A stretch of 64,000 nucleotides of DNA from an uncultured Bacteroidales bacterium. GTDB taxonomy: Bacteria; Bacteroidota; Bacteroidia; Bacteroidales; Muribaculaceae. Shown here in pieces: positions 52,025 through 59,339 of this stretch. The stretch covers positions 1-64,000 of the forward strand of contig CATZGB010000009.1 of NCBI GenBank assembly GCA_958418815.1, read 5' to 3'. The notes under the pieces were generated by a model that worked only from the letters and a program-made list of their open reading frames with translations, did not search any database and was not told the origin of the DNA. The number at the start of each line of letters is the position of its first letter. The first letter of the stretch is position 1. The position numbers and the translations under genes are program-made.

Positions 52025-53200
52025 ATGGAATTTTCAAAGGAGTATTTCGACAAGGCGCCCGACCGGCGCGGCTCCGGCTCCTACAAATGGGACAGCATCC
52101 CGGAGCCTGACATGATTCCCCTCTGGGTCGCCGACATGGACTTCAAGACCGCCCCCTGCGTAATCGAGGCGCTGGCCCGCAGGGTCGACCACGGGGTCTT
52201 CGGCTACACCCTGGTGGATGACAGCTACTACGAAGCCCTGACCGGATGGTTTGCCAGCCGCCACGGCTACGACATCGATTCCCGCATGGTGATTTACACC
52301 TCCGGGGTGGTGCCGGCCATCTCGGCCATCATCAAGGCACTGGCCAAACCAGGCGAAGGGGTCATCGTGCAGACTCCGGTCTACAATTGTTTCTTCTCCT
52401 CCATCCGCAACAACGACTGCCGTATCGTGGAGTCGCCCCTGCTCAGGGAAGACCTGTCACCCTCGGAGTTCACCTACCGGATTGACTTCGACGACCTTGA
52501 GCGCAAGGCCGCCGACCCGGCCAACACCCTGCTGCTGCTCTGCAATCCCCACAACCCCGCAGGCAGGATATGGAGCCGCGAGGAGCTGGCCAAGGTGGCC
52601 GACATATGCCGCCGCCACGGGGTCAGGGTGGTCAGCGACGAAATCCACTGCGAGCTGACGATGCCGGGCCTGGAATATGTGCCCTACGCCACGGTCGACC
52701 CCTCGGGGGTCATCTGCCTCTCCCCCTCCAAGGCGTTCAACACCGCCGGGCTGCAGATTGCCAACATCGTCTGCCCAGACGACTCGGTGCGCCGGGCCGT
52801 CGACCGCGCGATAAACATCAATGAGGTCTGCGATGTCAACCCCTTCGGTGTCGCCGCCCTGAAAGCGGCCTACACCCCAGAGGGGGCGGCCTGGCTCGAC
52901 GCGCTGCGCGGATACATCGCCGGCAACTATGAGCTGACGCGCGAGGCAATCGCCCGCGAGCTGCCCGGCTGCCCGATGGCCACCCTGGAGGCCACCTATC
53001 TCCCATGGATTGACGTGTCGGCCCTCGGCATCCCCTCGGAAGAGCTGGAGGAGAGGCTCAAGACCGAGGCGAAAGTATGGGTCAACTGCGGCGAGATGTA
53101 TGGCCGCGGAGGCTTCATCCGCCTCAACATCGCCTGTCCGCGCCAACGGTTGCGCGAGGGGCTTGAGCGCATCTGCCGTTTCCTCGGCAGCCGCGGCTGA
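52025..53200 (+). CDS. MalY/PatB-type PLP-dependent C-S lyase
   Basis: A 391-residue fold-type I PLP enzyme of the MalY/PatB cystathionine beta-lyase group. It starts MEFSKEYFDKAPDRRGSGSY with KWDSIPEPDMIPLWVADMDF, the family opening. The PLP lysine is in SPSKAFNTAGLQIANIV. Likely cleaves C-S bonds in cystathionine or cysteine conjugates, releasing a thiol and pyruvate. Three bases after the DUF3737 stop, so coexpressed. Other class I/II aminotransferase activity is possible. Confidence 0.92.
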   Translation: MEFSKEYFDKAPDRRGSGSYKWDSIPEPDMIPLWVADMDFKTAPCVIEALARRVDHGVFGYTLVDDSYYEALTGWFASRHGYDIDSRMVIYTSGVVPAISAIIKALAKPGEGVIVQTPVYNCFFSSIRNNDCRIVESPLLREDLSPSEFTYRIDFDDLERKAADPANTLLLLCNPHNPAGRIWSREELAKVADICRRHGVRVVSDEIHCELTMPGLEYVPYATVDPSGVICLSPSKAFNTAGLQIANIVCPDDSVRRAVDRAININEVCDVNPFGVAALKAAYTPEGAAWLDALRGYIAGNYELTREAIARELPGCPMATLEATYLPWIDVSALGIPSEELEERLKTEAKVWVNCGEMYGRGGFIRLNIACPRQRLREGLERICRFLGSRG

Positions 53201-53263
53201 CCCCGCCGACGCCCATACGGCCCCACCCACAACATCTATACCACAAACCTGAATTTCCACTCT

Positions 53264-54712
53264 TTGGCAGGAATATCCCAGATACAGAACGGGCAGCCCC
53301 TCAACAAGCGGCAATGCCTGATATTGGCCGCGAAACTGTCGTGGCCCGCTATGATGGCGCAGCTGTCAAGCATTGTCATGCAATATATCGACACCGCCAT
53401 GGTAGGGCAGCTCGGCGCAGATGCCTCCGCCTCGATAGGTCTGATGGCCAGCAGCCTGTGGCTGTTCTGGGGAGTTTGCTCGGCGGCCACGGTCGGATTC
53501 TCCGTGCAGGTCGCCCACCGCATCGGGGCCAAGGACTACACCGGCGCGCGGATGGTGCTTCGCCAGGCCATCTGCGCCTGCCTCGCCGTTGGCCTGGTAG
53601 TGGCGTTGATTGGCGCGAGCATAGCCCCGGGCCTCCCGCAATGGCTTGGAGGCGCCCCGCAGGTGAGACACAACGCCTCGGTCTACTTCCTGGTGTTCGT
53701 GCTGGCTCTTCCTGTCTTGATTTTCAACTACCTCGGTTGCGGCATACTGCGCGCGTCGGGCAATATGAAGGTGCCTGGGGGACTCAACGTGATGATGTGC
53801 CTGCTCGACGTGGTTTTCAACTTTCTGCTCATATTCCCATCCCGCGATGTCAGCCTGCTGGGAATGGGATTCACCATCCCCGGGGCCGGACTGGGAGTGC
53901 TTGGTGCAGCCCTCGGGACAGTCATCGCCGAGGTGATAACCTCATCGCTTGTGATGTGGTATCTCTGCTGCCGCCAGGATGACATGAGGATTTTCCATAC
54001 CGGCGAACGCGGCTCGTTCAGGCCCTCGGGCAACATCATCCGCAACGCCGTCAAGGTGTCGGCCCCGGTGGCCCTCGAGCATGCCATCATAAGCGGCGCG
54101 CAGATAATGATAACGCTCATCGTCGCCCCGTTAGGGGTGATAGCGATAGCGGCCAACGCTTTCGCCGTGACCGCCGAGAGCCTCTGCTACATGCCCGGAT
54201 TCGGCATAGGCGACGCCGCCACCACCCTTGTCGGGCAGAGCTACGGCGCGCGCCGGCTCGACCTGGCCAAGAGGCTGGGATATGTCACTGTCGGGATGGG
54301 GATGGCCGTGATGACCATAATGGGGGCGATACTCTACGTCACCGCCCCCTATGTGATGGGAATGCTCTCACCGGTAAAGGAGATATGCGACCTCGGCACG
54401 GAGGTGTTGCGCATCGAGGCCTGGGCCGAACCGATGTATGCCGCCTCGATCGTGGCATACGGCGTGATGGTCGGCGTGGGCGACACGGTGGTCCCCGCGG
54501 GGATGAACTTCGTGAGCATCTGGCTGGTGCGCCTCCCCATCGCGGCGATACTCGCCCGCTCCATCGGGCTTCACGGGGTATGGCTGGCGATGTGCATAGA
54601 GCTTACTTTCCGCGGCGTGATATTCCTCGTGCGCCTCATCCGTGGCAGCTGGCTGCGCAACGGCCTGAAGACGGCTCCCGCGGAAGCCCCGTCGTTTGAC
54701 CCGCAGCCATGA
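53264..54712 (+). CDS. MATE family efflux transporter
   Basis: A 482-residue twelve-helix MATE exporter (NorM/DinF branch). Two homologous halves start at ALVQLSSIVMQYIDTAMVGQ-like sequence (seen as MMAQLSSIVMQYIDTAMVGQ) and at APVALEHAIISGAQIMITLI. It exports cationic drugs or metabolites with sodium or proton influx. No ATG precedes the first membrane segment; the frame opens with TTG at 53264, and the first ATG (53354) would remove part of helix 1. I accept the TTG start with caution. It follows malY by 63 bases. Confidence 0.88.
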   Translation: MAGISQIQNGQPLNKRQCLILAAKLSWPAMMAQLSSIVMQYIDTAMVGQLGADASASIGLMASSLWLFWGVCSAATVGFSVQVAHRIGAKDYTGARMVLRQAICACLAVGLVVALIGASIAPGLPQWLGGAPQVRHNASVYFLVFVLALPVLIFNYLGCGILRASGNMKVPGGLNVMMCLLDVVFNFLLIFPSRDVSLLGMGFTIPGAGLGVLGAALGTVIAEVITSSLVMWYLCCRQDDMRIFHTGERGSFRPSGNIIRNAVKVSAPVALEHAIISGAQIMITLIVAPLGVIAIAANAFAVTAESLCYMPGFGIGDAATTLVGQSYGARRLDLAKRLGYVTVGMGMAVMTIMGAILYVTAPYVMGMLSPVKEICDLGTEVLRIEAWAEPMYAASIVAYGVMVGVGDTVVPAGMNFVSIWLVRLPIAAILARSIGLHGVWLAMCIELTFRGVIFLVRLIRGSWLRNGLKTAPAEAPSFDPQP

Positions 54713-54721
54713 GCCGCGCCG

Positions 54722-55363
54722 TCACTCCTTCCCCTTTGGCTTTTCGGGCCCGGAGGTCATGGAGAGTATCGGCAGATGCCAGTCCCATTTCAAGGCACAC
54801 ATCCTCAGGGCTATGATTACCAAGGCGCAGGCAATCTGACACCCTACCGCGCCAAGCCCGAGCAGCCCGGCCAGCCAGTAGACCACCCCGCCGGCGATGC
54901 AGGCGGTGGCATAGATGTCTTTCCTGAAAAACAGTGGTTGCTCGTTGATGAGGATGTCGCGCAAGACACCGCCGAACGAGCCGGTTATCACACCCATCAC
55001 CACCGCCACCCACATGGGATAGCCCGTGGCGAGGGTCTTCTGTATGCCGATTACCACGAAAAGCGCCAGCCCCAGGGTGTCGAATACAAACAGCATGCGG
55101 TTGTTGCTCACGAGCATCTTGCGGAAAAGAATCACCACGGCGAGGGATATGCCGGTCACGCCGAGGTAGAGGAATGTCTGCATCCAGAAAACGGGGATGT
55201 CGAGCAGGATGTCGCGCAATGTGCCGCCACCGATGGCGGTGACCAGGCCGACGGTGTAAGCCCCGAACCAGTCGAAGCGGCGGAATGCAGCCAGTCGGAT
55301 GCCCGAGATGGCAAACGCGATAGTGCCTATGACCTCAATCGCGGTCAGAAATGTAGTTTCCAA
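54722..55363 (-). CDS. Trimeric intracellular cation (TRIC) channel family protein
   Basis: A 213-residue membrane protein of the UPF0126/TRIC family with seven predicted helices. The duplicated glycine motifs AIGGGTLRDILLDIP and GSFGGVLRDILINEQPLFFR are diagnostic, in two inverted halves. TRIC homologues conduct monovalent cations, mainly K+ and Na+. It follows nth by 31 bases and may share its transcript. Confidence 0.92.
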   Translation of the reverse strand: METTFLTAIEVIGTIAFAISGIRLAAFRRFDWFGAYTVGLVTAIGGGTLRDILLDIPVFWMQTFLYLGVTGISLAVVILFRKMLVSNNRMLFVFDTLGLALFVVIGIQKTLATGYPMWVAVVMGVITGSFGGVLRDILINEQPLFFRKDIYATACIAGGVVYWLAGLLGLGAVGCQIACALVIIALRMCALKWDWHLPILSMTSGPEKPKGKE

Positions 55364-55394
55364 TTGACAGCGCAGTTACAGGAGGGTTTTACAA

Positions 55395-56054
55395 TCATTT
55401 TTCCTTACGCGTGGCTTCGGTGTAGTATCTGCACCACTCCCTGATGCCGCAATTCAGGCAGTCGGGACGGCGCGCCTTGCAGACGTAGCGTCCGTGGAGA
55501 ATCAGCCAGTGGTGGGCCAGCGGTATCTGCTCCTCGGGTATGTTGCTCACCAGCGCCTCCTCGGTCTGCCTCGGGGTCTTGGAGCCTGTGGTCAGCCCGA
55601 TACGCTCCGAGACCCTGAACACATGGGTGTCGACAGCCATCGCCGCGCGGTTCCAGACCACAGAGAGCATCACATTGGCGGTCTTGCGCCCCACTCCGGG
55701 GATGGTCAGCAGGTCATCGATGTTGTCGGGCACCTCCCCGCCGAACTCCTCGGTCAGCTTGCGGGCCGCGCCAAGCAGCGATTTGGTCTTGTTGTTGGGA
55801 TATGACACCGAGCGGATGTAGCCGTAGACCGTCTCCTCGTCGGAGGCGGCCAGCGAGGCCGCGTCGGGGAAAGCCTCGAAAAGGGGCGGGGTGACCATGT
55901 TGACACGCTTGTCGGTGCATTGGGCCGACAGTATCACGGCCAGCAGCAGATGAAACGGGGTGTCGTAATGAAGCTCCGTCTTGGGTTCGGGCATCTCGGC
56001 GGCGAAACGGGCCAGCACCTGCCGGTAACGTTCCTTCAATGATATGCGGGGCAT
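55395..56054 (-). CDS. nth: Endonuclease III
   Basis: A 219-residue base-excision repair glycosylase/AP lyase. The helix-hairpin-helix LLTIPGVGRKTANVMLSVVW holds the catalytic Lys, and AMAVDTHVFRVSERI the catalytic Asp. The C-terminal CKARRPDCLNCGIREWC carries the four Cys of the [4Fe-4S] cluster. It removes oxidised pyrimidines. Length is normal. Upstream of it (56061-56263) is a spacer with a GGGACGCGC/GCGCGTCCC hairpin that probably ends the pheS transcript. Confidence 0.95.
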   Translation of the reverse strand: MPRISLKERYRQVLARFAAEMPEPKTELHYDTPFHLLLAVILSAQCTDKRVNMVTPPLFEAFPDAASLAASDEETVYGYIRSVSYPNNKTKSLLGAARKLTEEFGGEVPDNIDDLLTIPGVGRKTANVMLSVVWNRAAMAVDTHVFRVSERIGLTTGSKTPRQTEEALVSNIPEEQIPLAHHWLILHGRYVCKARRPDCLNCGIREWCRYYTEATRKEK

Positions 56055-56177
56055 CGGGCTATGAGGCTTTTGCTATGTTTTGCTTGGTCTGATGAAGAAA
56101 TAAAGCTGACCGGGCACCTTCTCCGGCAGCGGCCTGCAAGGCAGGCTTTGGGGAGGAAGAGACCCCTATCAGCCCGC

Positions 56178-56205
56178 AGGGACGCGCCAAAGCGCGTCCC
56201 TGCAA
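56178..56205 (-). terminator. Hairpin after pheS
   Basis: Arms GGGACGCGC and GCGCGTCCC around a CAAA loop, about 60 bases past the pheS stop. No T run of note. Confidence 0.45.
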
Positions 56206-56263
56206 TCGGCGTTGCCGCCCGACAATGGGCCAGGCAGGCCCGTCTTTGGCGGCACAGCCGGAA

Positions 56264-57283
56264 TCAGTGGGCGTGGGTGAACTCTTTGAGGAACCTGACA
56301 TCGTTCTCCGAGAAGAGACGCAGGTCGTTGACCCTGTATTTCAGGTTGGCGATGCGCTCCACACCCATTCCGAGGGCGAAGCCCGAGTAGACCTTCGAGT
56401 CTATGCCGCAGGCGTCAAGCACGTTGGGGTCGACCATTCCGCAACCGAGGATTTCGACCCATCCGGTGTGCTTGCAGAATCCGCACCCCTTGCCTCCGCA
56501 GAGGTTGCAGGAGATGTCCATCTCTGCCGACGGCTCGGTGAAGGGGAAATAGCTCGGGCGCAGACGTATCTTGGTCTCTGGGCCGAACATCTCGCGGGCG
56601 AAGTAGAGCAGGGTCTGCTTGAGGTCGGCGAAAGAGACATCCTTGTCGACATAGAGAGCCTCGACCTGATGGAAGAAGCAGTGGGCGCGCGCCGAGATGG
56701 CCTCGTTGCGGTAGACACGTCCGGGGCATACGATGCGGATGGGGGGCTGGGTATGCTCCATGACGCGCGACTGCACGGAAGATGTGTGGGTGCGCAGCAA
56801 CACGTCGGGGTTGCGCTGTATGAAGAATGTGTCCTGCATGTCGCGGGCCGGATGGTCCTCGGCGAAGTTGAGCGACGAGAACACATGCCAGTCATCCTCG
56901 ATTTCAGGCCCCTCGGCCACGGTGAAGCCCAGACGGCGGAAAATCTCCACGATCTCGTCGCGCACGAGCGACAGGGGATGGCGGGTGCCAAGCGCGATCG
57001 GGCTTGCCGAACGGCTCAGGTCGAGCGAGTCGTCAAGGGTCTCGGCCGACTCGGTGGCGGCCTTCAGGGCGTTGATTTTCTCAGTGGCGAGAAGCTTCAG
57101 GGCGTTGATTTCCATCCCGACGGCCTTCTTCTGGTCGGCGGGCACATTGCGGAAATCAGCCATAAGGTTGCTGACCTCTCCCTTTTTCGAGAGATATTTG
57201 ATTCTGAGGGCCTCGACCTCTTCCGGAGTGGAGGCCTGCAGGGTCTCGATCTCAGCCTTGAGACTATGGATTTTTTCTAACAT
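56264..57283 (-). CDS. pheS: Phenylalanine--tRNA ligase alpha subunit
   Basis: A 339-residue class II synthetase subunit. The N-terminal coiled coil (MLEKIHSLKAEIETLQAST) binds tRNA. Motif 2 region VYRNEAISARAHCFFHQVEA and motif 3 GFALGMGVERIANLKY are present, as well as the zinc-type Cys cluster CNLCGGKGCGFCKHTGW, a Bacteroidota-type insertion. I start at ATG 57283; a TTG further upstream is not needed. Last gene of a hpt-adk-pheS minus-strand series. Confidence 0.96.
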   Translation of the reverse strand: MLEKIHSLKAEIETLQASTPEEVEALRIKYLSKKGEVSNLMADFRNVPADQKKAVGMEINALKLLATEKINALKAATESAETLDDSLDLSRSASPIALGTRHPLSLVRDEIVEIFRRLGFTVAEGPEIEDDWHVFSSLNFAEDHPARDMQDTFFIQRNPDVLLRTHTSSVQSRVMEHTQPPIRIVCPGRVYRNEAISARAHCFFHQVEALYVDKDVSFADLKQTLLYFAREMFGPETKIRLRPSYFPFTEPSAEMDISCNLCGGKGCGFCKHTGWVEILGCGMVDPNVLDACGIDSKVYSGFALGMGVERIANLKYRVNDLRLFSENDVRFLKEFTHAH

Positions 57284-57371
57284 TCTGTTCAAAAAGCTTT
57301 AGAGGCGGACAAATCCGTCAGGCATCCTCTTTGGTTAAACGGGTATTCGGGCGGCCGGCGGGCCGACACTC

Positions 57372-57950
57372 TCACTCCTCAGTCTCGGCGTCGAGCGCTG
57401 AGGCTATCGAGGCGAAAATCTCATCCACCGAGCCGCTGCCGTGGATGGGACGGTACTTCCCCTCCTTGATATAGAAATCGCGCAGGGGTGTGGTCGACTC
57501 GTGGTAGACCTTGAGGCGGTTCTGGATGGTCTCGAGATTGTCGTCGGCACGGCCTGTCTGGGCGCCGCGCTTGATCATGCGGTCGACCAGCTCATCCTCC
57601 GGCACCTCCAGCCCCACCACATGGTGGATTTTCTGGCCACGTTTCTCCAGGAAGCGGTTGAGCGCCTCAGCCTGGGGGATGGTGCGGGGGAAACCGTCGA
57701 GAATCACCCCGTCTTTGGCCTTGGGGTCATTGTCGATGATTTCTTCAAGAATCTTTATCATCAGGGAGTCAGGTATGAGCTGTCCCTGGTTGATATATGT
57801 CTTCGCGATCTGACCGATTGGGGTCTTGCGGGCGATATGGTCACGCAGCACCTCACCTGTCGAGATGTGGTGGAGTCCGTAACGTTCGATAAGTTTTTCG
57901 CTCTGGGTGCCCTTTCCGCTGCCCGGAGCGCCGAAAATCACAACATTCAT
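57372..57950 (-). CDS. adk: Adenylate kinase
   Basis: A 192-residue short-type adenylate kinase. The P-loop is GAPGSGKGTQSEKL, the AMP site DGFPRTIPQAEAL, and the LID lacks the four-Cys zinc motif, so this is the short-LID form. It balances AMP, ADP and ATP. Between hpt (120 bases upstream) and pheS (88 bases downstream). Confidence 0.96.
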   Translation of the reverse strand: MNVVIFGAPGSGKGTQSEKLIERYGLHHISTGEVLRDHIARKTPIGQIAKTYINQGQLIPDSLMIKILEEIIDNDPKAKDGVILDGFPRTIPQAEALNRFLEKRGQKIHHVVGLEVPEDELVDRMIKRGAQTGRADDNLETIQNRLKVYHESTTPLRDFYIKEGKYRPIHGSGSVDEIFASIASALDAETEE

Positions 57951-58070
57951 TTATCTGTGTTCACAATGTCGTTTACTTGGGAATAGCCCGTTGGAGGGCA
58001 ACCACGGCTCCGCCGAGGGGAGCCGGGGCGTGTTATCACACCGTCAGAAAGTCGGCGTCATGCCTTGGAT

Positions 58071-58616
58071 TCAGTCGGCCTGCTCCTTCAGGACATAGAT
58101 GTCCTTGAGGTTGCGCGCGAGGCCGTCAAGGTCAAGGCCGAATCCGATGATGAACTTCGGAGGAATCGAGAAACCGACATAATCGGGCTTCACGTCGCAG
58201 CGCAGCGACTCGGGCTTGAAGAGCAGCGTGGCCACCTTCAGCTCGGCGGGGTTCTTCTTCTGCAGGTCATCGAGCAGGCGCTTGATGGTGTGGCCCGTGT
58301 CGACGATGTCCTCGACAACGATCACTGTGCGTCCCTCGATATCCTCTCCGAGGCCCATGACCTCCTTCACCACACCGGTGGTCGATGTCCCCTCATAGCT
58401 CTTGAGGCGTATGAACGAGATTTCCGCGTCTGTCTCCACCTCCCGGAAAAGGTCGGAAGCGAATGGGAAAGCCCCGTTAAGCACACAAAGGAAGAGAGGA
58501 CGTTTTCCACGGCACTCTTCGGTAATGGTCTTCGCAAGTTCCTTGACGCGAGCGTCAATCTTCTCTTTAAGGATATAAGGCTCGAAAGTGAGCCCGTTAT
58601 ATGTGACTTCTTTCAT
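58071..58616 (-). CDS. hpt: Hypoxanthine phosphoribosyltransferase
   Basis: A 181-residue purine salvage enzyme starting at ATG 58616 (MKEVTYNGLTFEPYILKEKI). The PRPP loop IVVEDIVDTGHTI and the substrate region VKPDYVGFSIPPKFIIGFGL are present. It turns hypoxanthine and guanine into IMP and GMP. The promoter -7 element lies only 18 bases upstream of this start, which excludes a longer reading to 58688. Confidence 0.95.
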   Translation of the reverse strand: MKEVTYNGLTFEPYILKEKIDARVKELAKTITEECRGKRPLFLCVLNGAFPFASDLFREVETDAEISFIRLKSYEGTSTTGVVKEVMGLGEDIEGRTVIVVEDIVDTGHTIKRLLDDLQKKNPAELKVATLLFKPESLRCDVKPDYVGFSIPPKFIIGFGLDLDGLARNLKDIYVLKEQAD

Positions 58617-58634
58617 CAGGTTGGAATAATTGTG

Positions 58635-58666
58635 CAAAATTAAACAATTTTTCCCCACTTCCCAAA
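58635..58666 (-). promoter_or_regulatory. Promoter of hpt
   Basis: Minus strand -33 TTTG (58663-58666), 20-base spacer, -7 TAATTTTG (58635-58642). The leader is about 15 bases. Confidence 0.75.
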
Positions 58667-58697
58667 CCGCCACCCCGATTTTTCCCAAATTTTAATC

Positions 58698-58749
58698 CAT
58701 ATGAGTGTTCCATATGAGTGTTCCATATGAGTGTTCCATATGAGTGTTC
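58698..58749. repeat. 13-bp tandem repeat, four units
   Basis: CATATGAGTGTTC occurs four times at exact 13-base spacing (58698, 58711, 58724, 58737), directly on the left side of cloverleaf copy E. Confidence 0.9.
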
Positions 58750-58781
58750 CCAGAATCATACCCCTATGTATGGTTCGCCCA

Positions 58782-59034
58782 CGAATCCGTAGGATTCCTT
58801 AACTATTAGCCGGGGGTTGGCGGCCGACAGGCCGGTAACCCCCGGTAAATACGCCAGGCGTGGGATTCTGAAAGAATCTTTTATAGATGTTACCTTTAAA
58901 TGAGGTTGCCTATATAAAAGATTCTTTCAGAATCACACCCATAATGTCAGCAACCCCGGGTTTACGCGTGGTCGCCCGCAAGGGGCTTCCACGCGCCAAC
59001 CCGGAGCTAATAGTTAAGGAATCCTCCAGATTCG
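58782..59034. repeat. Cloverleaf intergenic element, copy E
   Basis: A divergent 253-base copy. In the closing stem the left strand has GGATTCCTTAACTATTAG and the right CTAATAGTTAAGGAATCC, which is a perfect 18-base match. Compared with copies A-D the A-T pair has become C-G on both sides. The tail to about 59150 resembles that after copy A (GATTCGATGCC, then TTAGTGTG). Confidence 0.88.
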
Positions 59035-59268
59035 CTGTCGGATTCAATGCATACCAATATGGATTCGATGCCGGATTAGTGTGTGGTTTGGTCGCATCAG
59101 TCAAACGTGTTTAACTGACTGGTTTGAGCGAGTTTATGCATTGGCATACCCCCCTCATCCCAGTGAATGTGCCAGCTGGCCGAGGAAAACACAAAGTCAA
59201 ATAGAACCCGGAAGTTTTTACCGGACAGCAGTCACTTTTTTTCAGAAAAAATCACAGATACCGTAGAC

Positions 59269-59316
59269 AAACAGCACACCCTTAAGAACGGGCACGGCCC
59301 GCTCCTAAGGGTGTTT
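59269..59316 (-). terminator. Terminator of the GLUG-repeat gene
   Basis: On the minus strand AACACCCTTAGGAGCGGGC pairs imperfectly with GCCCGTTCTTAAGGGTGT. It lies about 25 bases past the stop at 59340. The T run after it is modest. Confidence 0.65.
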
Positions 59317-59339
59317 GTTGGATTTCTGTCAGGTCGCGG

